Assembly: GCF_000149955.1 (NCBI RefSeq)
Contig: NC_030990.1
Span: 4,453,482-4,517,481 of the forward strand
DNA from: Fusarium oxysporum f. sp. lycopersici 4287
Lineage: Eukaryota > Ascomycota > Sordariomycetes > Hypocreales > Nectriaceae
DNA: 64,000 bases
Direction: 5' to 3'
Shown here piece after piece: positions 40,793-56,316 of this stretch. Position numbers and translations under genes: made by a program. Under the pieces are notes generated by a model. That model had not been told where the DNA came from, did no database searches, and saw only the letters and a list, made by a program, of their open reading frames with translations. The stretch's first letter is position 1; each line of letters begins with the position of its first letter.

Positions 40793-43700
40793 GTATACTA
40801 TAAAGATATCTAAGTACTATTAAAGTATATTATTAATTATCTGCTAAAACATTATAGGTATATTAGTAAGTCTAAATAGCATTACTAAATATTTAAAGAG
40901 TCTAAACTTAGTTCTAAATGCTATCTTCTATTTATCTCCTTCTTTAATGCAGATTAGGTTATAAGCTCCCTTAAGGTCTAAAGCAGTAAAGATCTATTTA
41001 CCTTATAGGCAGTCCTTAAGTTCTATAATAAGCAGAAGTAGGGTCTTATCCTTAATTATAAGGGTATTTAGCTTCCTATAGTTTATAATAAGTTATAGTT
41101 TCCTATTCTTCTTAGGAATAAATATTACTAGGAATCCTACTAATAAAGTAAATATCCTAATATTTCCTTTTGCTAATTCTATTTCTAGGTATTCTTTTAA
41201 GGTAATAAGTTCTTTTTTATTAAGGTTATAAATCTTCTAGAATAGCAAATTATCTATTTTAAGCTATATTTTATAGTCCTAGCGATTATACTATAGTACC
41301 TTTATTTTAAGTTCTTCCTTAAATAGTTTCTTATAGATATAGTATTCTTTAGGGATATTCTTAAGTTTATCTTATTATTTCTTTTCCTTAACGTTCTTTT
41401 ATACTTTTAGCTGCTTATTTAGGTTATATAGTTAGGTTCTAAGGAAACCTAAGATCTAGTAGTTTTATTATTTCTTGCCTTTTATATACTTATATTATGC
41501 TCCTATTAGAGGTAGTAAATTCTTTATTTTATACTTTCCCTTGCTATCCTCTTTAATTAGGGTTTAAGATCTCTTATTATTTATTATAATTATTTTATTA
41601 TTACTATTAGGGTTATTAAAAAAGGTAACCTAGCTAGTCCTCTAGTTAATATATAGGTTCTTTGCTTATAGCTAATTTATACCGAGGAGGATATTAATTT
41701 CCCTATTTAGGGGAAGGATATTAAAGTTTATTCCTTAATTCTTTCCTTAGATAAAGACCTTAAGGTAATTAATCTCTTAATCTATAATTCTATTATTATA
41801 ATTAAAGAATTGCCCTTCTGTATTATATAGTAAGTATAGGTCTTATTTCTTTCTCTATAGTAGTTTTAGCTATATAACTATTTTTAGGTTAATAAAGTTA
41901 CTTTTGGCTTTATAATTAATCTAAGCATTTAGCTATATTCCCTTAATCTAAACCTTTAGTATTAGGCGTTTTAGTATTAGGTCTTTATATAATCCTAGAG
42001 TATTTATTAAATCGAGTTATTCTTATTCCTGCTCTTTGCTTATCTAATACTCTATTACAGATAGTATATAACTTTTCCTAATATATCTTAGTATATCTAT
42101 TTATAGTTACTATTATTATACCCTTCTCTGTTAGGGCAGTTATTAATAAATTCTTTATTAAATAGCTATTACTAGAAATATTCCTTTAATTCTGCATCTT
42201 ATTTATCTAGTATAATTCCTTATCTGGATTATTTATTATTAATTAGGGCCTACTTAAATCCTTCCTTAAGGTTAATAGGTTTAAAGATATATTCTTTTTC
42301 TAGTAATAATTCGTTACTATCTGTATCTTCTGTAGTTATAATTTTATTATATTATTAGAGATCTATAGGGTTATTATATAGGTAAAGTCTATTATCTTCC
42401 TATTATCCTTATAATTCTTTAGTAGTATCTAAGCTTATATTATTAGTTAATAGCCACTTTATTAGGTAATTAATCTGTTTAATACCGGTTTATTCTTAGT
42501 ACTGCTTTATAATCCCTTCCTTTTTATTAGCATACTTCCCTTAAGTTGCCTTTTTAAATTCTCTTTTGGCTTCTTTAATTAGCTGCTAAAAGTACTTAAT
42601 TCCCTCTAGTAGTTCCTTTGTCTTATAGATTTATTAGTAGTATACTAGGTTGAATTATAGTATGGTTACTCTAAGATTTTTATGCTAGTAGTATACTAAA
42701 TATCTATATGTTTCCTATTTATAGTATAGGTTATTATTAGGTATACTAGGTATTACTACTAGGAAATAGTTATTATCTGCCTTATTCTATTAATAGTGCT
42801 TATACTAATAGTATTTATATAATACCTATAAAATATCTTTATAATTTAGGTTAGCAGGTAATATCCTAATATTATTATTCCTATTAAACTTTTATTCCTG
42901 GTATAGTAGATTTATAGTATTATATTAGTAGTAGGCTCTAATATATATCTCTTTAACTCTTTTTATATTTTTATATTCCTTAGCTCCCTAAATATACCTA
43001 TCTTTAGGTAATAAGTATATTCTTTTTCTGACTTTATCGTATAGTAGTTTATAGGATTATTTTTACTTATTCTTAATTTATTTATCTTCCTTGCAGAGGT
43101 ATTATGCTGTTAGTTGCGCTATACCTCCTCTGTATCTTATGCTTTAGAAGTATTACTTATAGTAGGTATAGGTCCTGGTTTCTGCCTCTTATTCTTATCT
43201 AATAGCTTTCTCTTTCTTTTAAAGTGTTATTATAGCAAATCTAGGTGCTTTATACTTTATAATATGTCCCTTTTTGGTATTTACTGCAATAGTTAATCCG
43301 TCTTATTAAATAGTTATTTTTATAGGGATATTATCTACTGCTTTAGATAGTTAGGCTTATTTGTTTTCCTTAGGTAGAGTTATTTTTCCTTCCCTAAGGA
43401 CTCTAAGAGTCTAAGGTTCTCTAAGGTATTTTCTTTCTTTATTTTCCTATTATCTTCTGTTTTCTTCCTTGTAATACTTAGGATCTAGTTATTTCTCCTT
43501 TTTATACTGCTTCCTTCTTTCTTTTATTTCTTCCTTTATATTATATCTCTGTTATGCTTATTATAAGTCCTTATAGCGTTTTTTGGCTTTGGCTTGTTTT
43601 TCTATGTCTTCCTCTGCTTGCTTTTCTTTTACTTCCCTAAGGCATTCTCCTAGGTAGTAGTAGAGTTCTGCATTATATCCCGATTTATATATGCCTAATA

Positions 43701-43892
43701 TTTATATGCATATAGCTATTTAAGGGTCCTGTTATTTAATTAGTCCTAGGGTCTACTTACCTTAGTTTAGGTCCCTGGCTCTTCTAGGTTTTAGGCAGCT
43801 ATATACTATATATCTAAACTAGTTGCAGTTATAATATTTATATCTAGATATATCTTATTAGTAATAGTTATTACCTAGCTAGATAGCTCTAA

Positions 43893-44456
43893 NNNNNNNN
43901 NNNNNNNNNNNNNNNNNNNNNNNNNNNNNNNNNNNNNNNNNNNNNNNNNNNNNNNNNNNNNNNNNNNNNNNNNNNNNNNNNNNNNNNNNNNNNNNNNNNN
44001 NNNNNNNNNNNNNNNNNNNNNNNNNNNNNNNNNNNNNNNNNNNNNNNNNNNNNNNNNNNNNNNNNNNNNNNNNNNNNNNNNNNNNNNNNNNNNNNNNNNN
44101 NNNNNNNNNNNNNNNNNNNNNNNNNNNNNNNNNNNNNNNNNNNNNNNNNNNNNNNNNNNNNNNNNNNNNNNNNNNNNNNNNNNNNNNNNNNNNNNNNNNN
44201 NNNNNNNNNNNNNNNNNNNNNNNNNNNNNNNNNNNNNNNNNNNNNNNNNNNNNNNNNNNNNNNNNNNNNNNNNNNNNNNNNNNNNNNNNNNNNNNNNNNN
44301 NNNNNNNNNNNNNNNNNNNNNNNNNNNNNNNNNNNNNNNNNNNNNNNNNNNNNNNNNNNNNNNNNNNNNNNNNNNNNNNNNNNNNNNNNNNNNNNNNNNN
44401 NNNNNNNNNNNNNNNNNNNNNNNNNNNNNNNNNNNNNNNNNNNNNNNNNNNNNNNN
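43893..44456. other. Assembly gap (N run, 564 bp)
   Basis: Lies within the gag end of element B. Open frames of undefined residues across it have no meaning. Confidence 1.
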
Positions 44457-44674
44457 CACCCTGCATATTCGTAGTAGGGTATTTATTAATATTAGGGCAC
44501 AAAGAGTATTAATAGTTCCCCGTATCTAGTAAATCTTAGCTATAAGTTTAGCCATACTAGGTAGTGCTCTAGTATAAGGAGGTGCTAGTCTAGTATTTAT
44601 ATTACTAGATATCTTAATAGTATAATATTACTTAGTTATTTAATGTAGTATATTCTAAATAAGAGCTATTAATA

Positions 44675-45053
44675 TGTAATAAATGTGGTTTTAAATAGGG
44701 AAACTAGTTTATACTAGGTTTATATTTATAGATAGCATAGGGCATTAATACTAAGCAAGTTAGTTATTACATCTCTTAATAATTAAGTAATACGTATTAA
44801 GCTTATTAATATAAAGAAGTCTTATTAATAGCTAGTAAGCTAAGTTCTATCTAGTGCTAAATAAATATGTATATATATACTAGGTGGCTTATAGTAAGTT
44901 AAGCCTGGCTTATAGTAAGTCGTAAGTCTATATCATAAGCCGAGTTGCAAGGCTTACGGAATGTTCTAGGTTAAAGCGTGAGTCCTTACGTGATTGGTGA
45001 GAATAAAGTGGGGTGCACGTGACGTAAGCGCTTTTACCCGTTAGGTCGTAATA
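44675..45053 (-). repeat. Right (5') LTR of element B
   Basis: 379 bp. Its left half is more degraded and its right half (GTGGGGTGCACGTGACG region) less degraded than the other LTR. The adjoining minus-strand sequence, TTAATAGCTCTT starting 2 nt after the LTR, is a probable self-priming primer-binding site. It can pair with TTAATAGCT at 44825-44833 inside the LTR. Confidence 0.82.
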
Positions 45054-46245
45054 TAAGACTATACTTTCTAAATCTAAAGAAATAAGCCTGGCTCCTCTAA
45101 AGGCTAACTTAATATTTCTTTTAGTTATAATAACTTAATGCATTATATAAAAGGGCCAGGAAGAACTTACTCTTAGAAATATATATTATAAAGTATCTAA
45201 TTAAATACTTAATTTCTTAACTATAAGTATTTTTAAGTAGGGTTAAAATACCTAATATTAAGAGGCTAAAGTAAATAAGATAAATAAGGTAATATATAAA
45301 GTATAATAATTTTATATTTCTTATAATATCTCTTAAAAATTAATAAAGTAATAACTTTTATAGCTATTAAGAATTAGAAGATAATAAAAACTAATTAATT
45401 AATTACTTATATATTAGTTAAAGTGCCTTAGCTCCTTAAGACCTATCTTATTATTAATCTAGCTATTTTAGCTTATTATAATAGCTTAATTGCCTAAAAG
45501 GTTATTTTCTTAGTATTAATTAGTAAGGTAATATTAGCCCTTACTAATAATAAATAGCTAGATTACCTAGCCTACTATATTAATTGCCTAAATAACTATA
45601 ATTTATTCCTGGTTTCTAAAGGCTATATTAATTTAGGTTATTTATGCCTATTTATGCCTATAATAACTATTCTGCTTATAATTATGCCTATAAGGAAGCC
45701 AATCTTATTAAAGTTCTAGATATTATCTAATTAAATACTATACTTTATAATTATATTTTATATAAGCCTAAACTAGCTATAAATAATAATTAAATCTTTA
45801 TATTTAGCTCTCTAATAGTTATATCTCTGAAATAAATATATCTTTAACTCTAGTTACTACTTAATAAATTTATAAGCCTAGCACTTACTAATAGGTAGTA
45901 TATTATAGTTAGTAAGCAGTTAATTAGCTATTTCTTTAATAGTATATAATTAAGAAGGAAATCCTTATATATCTAAGTTAAGAATAAACTAAACTATAAT
46001 TTTTTCCTTTAGATTTAATAAATAGTATAATTTTAGAATCTAATTATATTAAGATTAAAGACTATTTTATCGGCGACTTAAGGTTATATAATTAACTTTA
46101 TATATATCTATAGTGCATTAGAGGCTTAATTTAGGATTAGTTTAAAGTGCCTAAAGGGCAAGAAGTATTTTAGCTTTATAATTTAGGTCTAATATTCTTA
46201 GTGGTTAATAAATTAATTAATTAAGTGAAAAGTTAGGTATAAGAG

Positions 46246-46297
46246 GGAAAAGTAGTTTATATGCTTAGATAGTTTATATACTTATTATATATATTAT
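46246..46297 (-). repeat. Right inverted repeat of the degraded Fot-like element
   Basis: An inverted counterpart of 28590-28641. Its outer end touches the first base of LTR element C (46298). Confidence 0.75.
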
Positions 46298-46535
46298 TGT
46301 CACGGGCTGGGCTCGGTAGGGCAGGTGAACGGGGAACGCTTCAGGCAGAATACGGTCTATTGCTACGGATAGGCACTGCAGGCAGGTCAGGCTCTATTAA
46401 CAAGACGTAGCTCGAGGAGCTACGTTCAGGAACTATCTGGTCGGTAAACAAAGTCTCTGCGATAACGTATCGCCACGTGATCCGGATCTACCTTGTTAGT
46501 GGTCTAGGGTAGGCCAGTCTGGTCGAGCTGTGACA
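46298..46535 (-). repeat. Left (3') LTR of element C
   Basis: 238 bp, apparently identical to 51750-51987. Confidence 0.92.
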
Positions 46536-46574
46536 GTACCCCCCTCTCTTAGCATCGAGCTCTGTCGAGATAGG

Positions 46575-50213
<3,639 letters not shown>

Positions 50214-50323
50214 TAAGTTAGAACGTTGGTTCCCTTCCTCTTCAACTGGAATCCCATGGACCGAGGCGGCAGATAGTCTGATCTTCAGTGCGGGTGGTAG
50301 TGAGGCGGGAGCCTGCCGCCGAC

Positions 50324-51715
50324 TTAGGACAGGCTCGCCCCGTTTTCCTGGTGCCTTCGTGAGTTGCGGGAGTCGGATCGGTCTAGAGCCGGGGATCTTG
50401 GAGAGGAGTGACGGCTATAGCGGTAAGGGCTCTGGGGAATAGCTGCGTGTCGGAATTTAGCAGGCCGGGTGTCGGGTTCAGGGCAGTCGCGGAGGTAGTG
50501 AGATGACGACCCGCAACGGAAGCACTGGTTATTCTCTCTGCGGTAGTTCGGGCGGATATAGCGGCGTTGATTGCTTAAGTCCATGGGGTCTCCGGCAAGC
50601 TGGGGATTCTCAGGGGGGCTTCGACCCCTACGGGGCGAGGGGGACTTCCTCTCTTGTCTCTCGGCCCGTGTGCGTGTAGGACCTACACGAGGTATAGGGT
50701 TCGACCTCTTAGGGATATAGGGTCGGCTCTTCTCACGGTATTCTTGCAGGCGTATATCCAGTTCCTTGAAGTGCGATACTAATGTATTATAGCTGTAATC
50801 GGCAGGGGGGTTATTCAGGAGCATCTCGGATAGCTCTTTCGATACGGCCTTCTCGAGGAAAGGGGCCAGGGCATCTCCCTCAAGGCCGCTATCAAGGCTC
50901 AGGCTCTGAAACTCGGCATAGAAGGTAGAGAAGTCTCTATCTCTCTGTTTGATAACATCTAGCTTCCGTCGTGCTGTTCTGGCTTCGTTCGGGTCCCCAT
51001 AGGCGCCCTGTAGGATATCCAAGATATCCTGATAGTCTGGAAGGCGGCAAGCTCCCTTAAAGATGTAAGGTTGTATGAGCTTGTAGGATTCCTTGTTCAG
51101 TCGGCTATTCACATAAGCCATACGGCTCACTGCAGTCGGGTATCGGTCTTCATTAACGGTTAGTTTCTCTGTAATGGCATCACGGAAGCGGCGTAAGTCT
51201 GCGCGGGTAGCTTCAAACTTCTCAGGGTCGGGTAGTCGTTCTGAAAGGTAGGCGGAGGCGGTAGATCGGGTAGTAGGAGGCGGAGCCGCTCCCACAATCT
51301 CAGCTGCTTGCGTCTTAGCAAGGGGATCAGGCGTAGCGGAGGGCGTTAGGGCTGATACAGTAGGTAGTCTAGAGGCTATAGCTTGGCGGGCTTCATCCCG
51401 GGCCGCCTCTAGTTCCTTTTCTTTCTTATCAAGCCGGTCCTCTACCCATGACCTCTGCATCATGGCGGCGGACTTCTCGATCTGTACCGCCTGTAGGGTG
51501 TTCTGGAGGTTCAGGATTTCCTCTTGCTGGGTCTCGACCTGGACTTGGAGCTCTACGAGCTTCCTATCGGCTGCGACCTGGTTGGATTCCTGTTCTTTCA
51601 TCCAGGCGTAGGCGTCGCTTAGGTATTGGTACCACTTATCGGGGTCCTCTGCATAGCATGCCTCATATTCGGCGCGGCTTCCTGGGATAGCGGGGGGAGT
51701 CGGGTGGGCAGGCAT
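50324..51715 (-). CDS. Gag of element C
   Basis: 463 aa, starting [20 protein letters not shown] coiled-coil region (about 45-115) is followed by a capsid core ([20 protein letters not shown] ... [11 protein letters not shown]). A basic linker leads to one CCHC knuckle, [14 protein letters not shown]. It assembles the virus-like particle. The stop precedes the pol ATG by about 110 nt, but the pol frame is open upstream across the gag end, so pol is probably made by -1 frameshifting. Confidence 0.88.
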   Translation of the reverse strand: MPAHPTPPAIPGSRAEYEACYAEDPDKWYQYLSDAYAWMKEQESNQVAADRKLVELQVQVETQQEEILNLQNTLQAVQIEKSAAMMQRSWVEDRLDKKEKELEAARDEARQAIASRLPTVSALTPSATPDPLAKTQAAEIVGAAPPPTTRSTASAYLSERLPDPEKFEATRADLRRFRDAITEKLTVNEDRYPTAVSRMAYVNSRLNKESYKLIQPYIFKGACRLPDYQDILDILQGAYGDPNEARTARRKLDVIKQRDRDFSTFYAEFQSLSLDSGLEGDALAPFLEKAVSKELSEMLLNNPPADYSYNTLVSHFKELDIRLQEYREKSRPYIPKRSNPIPRVGPTRTRAERQERKSPSPRRGRSPPENPQLAGDPMDLSNQRRYIRPNYRRENNQCFRCGSSSHYLRDCPEPDTRPAKFRHAAIPQSPYRYSRHSSPRSPALDRSDSRNSRRHQENGASLS

Positions 51716-51749
51716 TGCGTTCGGCGTCCAATTGGTGGGAGCTACGTAG

Positions 51750-51987
51750 TGTCACGGGCTGGGCTCGGTAGGGCAGGTGAACGGGGAACGCTTCAGGCAG
51801 AATACGGTCTATTGCTACGGATAGGCACTGCAGGCAGGTCAGGCTCTATTAACAAGACGTAGCTCGAGGAGCTACGTTCAGGAACTATCTGGTCGGTAAA
51901 CAAAGTCTCTGCGATAACGTATCGCCACGTGATCCGGATCTACCTTGTTAGTGGTCTAGGGTAGGCCAGTCTGGTCGAGCTGTGACA
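51750..51987 (-). repeat. Right (5') LTR of element C, with hairpin and self-priming site
   Basis: 238 bp. It contains inverted arms ACGTAGCTC (51857-51865) and GAGCTACGT (51869-51877) separated by 3 nt. On the minus strand, 2 nt after the LTR, ACGTAGCTC (51739-51747) can pair with GAGCTACGT of the LTR, a self-priming arrangement like that of the skippy-like element. Confidence 0.85.
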
Positions 51988-52210
51988 TAAACTAAGTTAT
52001 ATTAAGTTTATTGTTAGCAGATTATATAAGATATATAACTAAGCTTATTAAAGTATTATATCTCTTAATAGTAAATTTAATATATATTAGGCTTAATTAA
52101 TATAAAGAAGTTTTTATTAATAGCTAATAAGCTAGCATTTATAAAAGTTATAATAAAAAGCTATAATTAATATATTAAAAAGCTTAAAAAGTATTATTTA
52201 TTATAATATT
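51988..52210. repeat. Degraded fragment of an element B LTR
   Basis: The stretch resembles the middle of the element B LTR (TAGCAGAT..., TCTCTTAATA..., AAGAAGTYTTTATTAATAGCTARTAAGCTA) with many transitions. It directly follows the right LTR of element C. It is a truncated or solo LTR relic. Confidence 0.6.
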
Positions 52211-52329
52211 TTAATAAAGTTAAATATATTAAATTAATTAACTCAATTTTTATAAAAAAAGCTTATTAAGACTTAAGTTAATTAATACTTTTATTTTATT
52301 AATATAATTATATTATTTCTTATTTATAT

Positions 52330-54060
52330 TAAATTTATTATATATTATATCTTATAACTTATTTAATCCTCTTTATGTTATTAATACTAATATTATAACT
52401 TTAAGTCTTAAACTTTAGGTAATTAAACTTATATAAAACCTAATATATTTTCTTCTTAAACCCTATAATTACCCCTTTTCTATCCTAAATATTATAAAAT
52501 AATATATCCTTATTCTAGTTATATTTTAATAATCTAAGATTATAACTAGCCTAATTTTTACCAGGGCTTAGCCTTTTTTAGTACCCTCTTGGCCTGCCCT
52601 TAAATAGCCTTAAGCTACTTATTATATAAGCCGCCTAGGCAAAGGGCCTTAAAAAACTTTATTTCCTTCTAGCTTAAATTTACCACTTAAGTTAACTTCC
52701 CTTTTAGTATATTAAGTTTTTCTATCTTAGAATTAAAAAAGGCTTCTTTAATAAGAGGGTAAGGGTTATAAAAAAGGTATATAAGCAGGAGGATTTTATA
52801 ATTAAAGGCTATTAGCCTAATATAATTAGTATTATCCTTATATAATTAGGCCTTTTTTATTTCTATTATTATATTATAAAGCTTATTATAATAATCTTCC
52901 TTAATAGCTTAATTAATTATATTAATTATATTATAGCCTTTTATTAAATAAGGCTTATTAAGATTAGGTATTTATAAGCTTCTTTTAATAATAAGTATTA
53001 TTATTTTTTTAAGTTTATAAGTTAGCCTTAAAAAATATATCTAAGTATCTTTAAAGTCTAATATAATTTAAATATTTATTCCTCTTAGCAGGCAAAGCTT
53101 TGTTAAGTTAATATTATTATAATTAGCTATCTTAATTATAGCCTAAACCCTAGCTATATATAACCCAGCTAGAGAGCCTTATTTGCTTTTTAGCTGGCCC
53201 TAATCTTCTTCCTATAACCCACTTTAAAGGCTACTTTTTTACTGACCCCCTGTAGTATGCTTAAATTATCTACTACGCTTCCACTTTTAGATTAGCCAGA
53301 GGCTAAGTAGTAAAAACTGCACTGCAAACTCACCAGTAAGTAATCTAATCTAACTTCCCCTCTTCTAATTATAACTGCTAATAGCATTATAGCTTTACTA
53401 TTATAATACCTATTATTAGGAGAAGCCTATAAATACCTAATCCTAATAAGCCTTATTTAATAAAAGGCTATAATATAATTAATATAATTAACTAAGCTAT
53501 TAAAAAAGATAATTATAATAAGCTTTATAATATAATAATAGAAATTAAAATAGACTAAGGAAAAAAGGATAATACTAACTGCATTAAATTAATAATCTTT
53601 AGTTATAAGATCCTCCTGCTTATATAGTATTACTATAAGCTAATTAATAAAGGCTTCCTTAATTATAAGATAGAGCTGCTTTATAAGCTAGAAAGGAAGT
53701 TACTTAGAGGGGTAAATCCAAGCCAGAGGGAAAGAGAATTTATTAAGGCCCTTTGCAGCGGCTTATACGATAAGTAGCTTAAGGCTATCCGAGGGCAGGC
53801 CAAGAGGGTACTAGAGAAGACCGAGCCCCTGTGATATATAGACCAGGCTGGCCATGGTCTTGGACTACGAGAGCGCAAAGACGAGGGGGGCGGCGTACTG
53901 CGATGTAGATAGAAGAGGGGTAATTACAGGGTTTAGGAAGAAAATGTATTAAGTTTTATATAAGTTTAGTTACCTAAAGTTAAAGACCTAAAGTTATAAT
54001 ATTGGCATCGGCGGCGTAAGGAGGGTTAAATAAGTTATAGGATACAGCATATAATAACTT
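52330..54060. repeat. Large imperfect inverted repeat of RIP-degraded DNA
   Basis: The left arm (about 52330-52830) matches the reverse complement of the right arm (about 53590-54060) over several hundred bases, with many transitions. Matching landmarks include CCTCTTGGCCTGCC, GCCTTAAGCTACTTAT and the 3' TTACCCC stretch. The right arm is less degraded (53690-53900). The centre (about 52990-53520) is another repeat, shared with 28050-28580. It is either two copies of one element in opposite orientation or a transposon with long inverted ends. A short recognisable peptide in the right arm (NPSQREREFIKAL) does not identify the family. Confidence 0.6.
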
Positions 54061-54658
54061 TAATAGATTAGCTAAATATTAGTATATTATTAATATAAAT
54101 AAGGGAATAGGTATTATTATAATATAACTATAATATTATTAGTAATTATAATTAAAAAAAGGGAAGTTAAATTAAATTACTTATTATATAATAAATAATT
54201 TAAGTATATTATAAGGGTTAGTATAAAAGTGGCCTTTAAAGTAGGTTATATAAAGAAGATTAAAACTAGTTAAAAAGTAAGTAAGGCTTTCTACTTAGGT
54301 TATATATAGCTAGGTTTAAGTTATAATTAAGGCAGCTAATTATACTAATATTAACTTAGTAAAGCTTTACTTACTAAGAGGTAATAAATATTTAAATTAT
54401 ATTAGACTTTAGAGATACTTAGATATACCTTTAAAGGCTAACTTAGAAACTTAAAAGAATAATTATATTATAAGTTATTAATTTATATATATATTTTTTT
54501 AAGTATATAAGTTAGCCTTAAAAGGTATATTTAAGTATTTTTAAAGTTTAATATAATTTAAATATTTATAACTCTTAGTAAGTAAAGTTTTATTTAATTA
54601 ATATTATTATAATTAGCTGCCTTAATTATAACTTAAACCTAGTTATATATAACCTAAC
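54061..54658. repeat. RIP-degraded repeat, including an inverted copy of the 28.1-kb family
   Basis: 54240-54470 is an inverted degraded copy of the repeat seen at 28050-28230 and 52990-53190, and 54490-54658 is a direct copy. These two form another inverted pair. No coding frame. Confidence 0.5.
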
Positions 54659-54698
54659 TGTAATAGTTATATAAGCCATTAAATCACAGGGCAAAAGA
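54659..54698. mobile_element. Start of a second TRIM copy, truncated by gap
   Basis: The 40 bases before the gap match the first 40 bases of the TRIM LTR (31478-31517) with about six differences, all transitions. The rest is lost in the gap. Confidence 0.7.
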
Positions 54699-55383
54699 NN
54701 NNNNNNNNNNNNNNNNNNNNNNNNNNNNNNNNNNNNNNNNNNNNNNNNNNNNNNNNNNNNNNNNNNNNNNNNNNNNNNNNNNNNNNNNNNNNNNNNNNNN
54801 NNNNNNNNNNNNNNNNNNNNNNNNNNNNNNNNNNNNNNNNNNNNNNNNNNNNNNNNNNNNNNNNNNNNNNNNNNNNNNNNNNNNNNNNNNNNNNNNNNNN
54901 NNNNNNNNNNNNNNNNNNNNNNNNNNNNNNNNNNNNNNNNNNNNNNNNNNNNNNNNNNNNNNNNNNNNNNNNNNNNNNNNNNNNNNNNNNNNNNNNNNNN
55001 NNNNNNNNNNNNNNNNNNNNNNNNNNNNNNNNNNNNNNNNNNNNNNNNNNNNNNNNNNNNNNNNNNNNNNNNNNNNNNNNNNNNNNNNNNNNNNNNNNNN
55101 NNNNNNNNNNNNNNNNNNNNNNNNNNNNNNNNNNNNNNNNNNNNNNNNNNNNNNNNNNNNNNNNNNNNNNNNNNNNNNNNNNNNNNNNNNNNNNNNNNNN
55201 NNNNNNNNNNNNNNNNNNNNNNNNNNNNNNNNNNNNNNNNNNNNNNNNNNNNNNNNNNNNNNNNNNNNNNNNNNNNNNNNNNNNNNNNNNNNNNNNNNNN
55301 NNNNNNNNNNNNNNNNNNNNNNNNNNNNNNNNNNNNNNNNNNNNNNNNNNNNNNNNNNNNNNNNNNNNNNNNNNNNNNNNNNN
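54699..55383. other. Assembly gap (N run, 685 bp)
   Basis: No sequence. It begins inside a TRIM copy. Confidence 1.
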
Positions 55384-55900
55384 ATATTAAATAAAAAGCC
55401 TTAAGACTCTTAGATAGGTAATAAGTAGAGGGTATCTATAAAGGAGGTAAAATAAGTTCTTAAAGAAATCTTATAATAGCTTATATAATAAATAGCTTTA
55501 TAATATTAGGAAGTAGATAATAAAGCTATTACTTTTATTAAAGAAGATTAATAACTTATAATAGGCTAATTATAATCTTAAACCATAGTATAACTACTAA
55601 TAATAACAAGGTTAGTAATAACTAAGAAGGTTAATAAAATATAAGGCAGGTAAGGGCTTATAAATAAGGGAGACAGCATGCTATAATATCTAGGATAGAA
55701 GAGGGGTAATTATAGGGTTTAGGAAGAAAATATATTAAGTTTTATATAAGTTTAGTTACCTTAAGTCAAAGACTATCGACATCGGTAGCATAAAGAGGGT
55801 TAAATAGGTTATAAGATACAGCATATAATAGACTTAACGGATTAGCTAAATATTAATATACTATTAATATAAACAGGGGAAGTTAATAATATATATAAGC
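55384..55900. repeat. RIP-degraded repeat at right edge of the island
   Basis: AT-rich. 55690-55830 is a copy of 53915-54055 (the less degraded arm of the large inverted repeat). Unique, balanced sequence resumes at about 55900. Confidence 0.55.
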
Positions 55901-56316
55901 TCCTAAAGAGTCACCTTTATATATTTTTACTACCTATAGTTTAATAGTTCTTATGCTATTTATACTAGCATCTGGTTTAGACCAGTCTGTTAACGTAAGA
56001 GTATAGCAGGCCAATGGGACCTTAATGGGAGTCCTAATGGGTGTGTCTATTAGCTCGCCTTCGCTTTATCGAATTCCAAGCAGCTCTTAGAGATCACAAG
56101 TTGAACAATTTAGCCATTCCGCTGTAGGCACTATCATTTATATAGTTCCGGTCATACTTGACTCTTGGCTCTGGGAAGGCACCCTAGGCTCCCATTGTGA
56201 TGATCTCAATAACACAACGGGGACCATTTGTCGGCACTTGTTCAGGAAATCAATCGAGCTTATCTCATAGATAACCATGTGCCCCCAGCCACGAACGGAG
56301 ATTAGAGATATCAAGG
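55901..56316. other. Transition from transposon island to gene region
   Basis: About 400 bp of ordinary composition, with no supported gene before the end of the decayed aminopeptidase. Confidence 0.4.

Larger units (their letters stand above)
30650..43892 (-). pseudogene. Degraded gag-pol of element B (split by insertions)
   Basis: No open frame survives. By alignment to element C, minus-strand polymerase sequence is recognisable around 32590-32940 (finger and connection region near GFGNFYRRF of element C) and 40800-41350 (the [13 protein letters not shown] and SYNNL region equivalents). RNase H and integrase should lie between about 30650 and 32590, and gag and protease to the right of about 41900. 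The skippy-like element inserted within the reverse transcriptase. Coordinates include the nested elements. Confidence 0.6.
29224..45053 (-). mobile_element. LTR element B, chromovirus-type Ty3/gypsy relic, RIP-degraded
   Basis: Two 379-bp LTRs (29224-29602 and 44675-45053) are flanked by the 5-bp duplication TAAGA (29219-29223 and 45054-45058). The interior is heavily AT-enriched. Reverse transcriptase similarity on the minus strand is visible at about 32590-32940 and 40800-41350 by alignment with element C, so the 5' LTR is the right one. Gag should lie toward 44 kb, next to a gap (43893-44456). Within the body sit a TRIM (31478-31956) and a skippy-like element (32948-40792), both undegraded. 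RIP therefore preceded those insertions. Without the insertions the element is about 7.5 kb. Confidence 0.82.
28590..46297 (-). mobile_element. RIP-degraded Fot-like transposon split by nested LTR elements
   Basis: Imperfect inverted repeats of about 52 bp lie at 28590-28641 and 46246-46297. From about 28680 to 29223, and again from about 45059 to 46230, the sequence aligns by eye with the intact Fot-like transposase gene at 13092-14747. The two parts meet exactly at the TAAGA target duplication of LTR element B. Differences are dominated by C-to-T and G-to-A. Removing element B leaves about 1.88 kb, close to the 1.86 kb of the intact element. The repeats also contain two 17-bp direct units (TAAGYATRTAAACCAYY), the same architecture as the intact element but a different sequence, so it is a relative rather than a copy of that family. 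Confidence 0.8.

Noticed and set aside
43875..44502. Two long minus-strand frames across the gap
   Set aside because: They consist of undefined bases.
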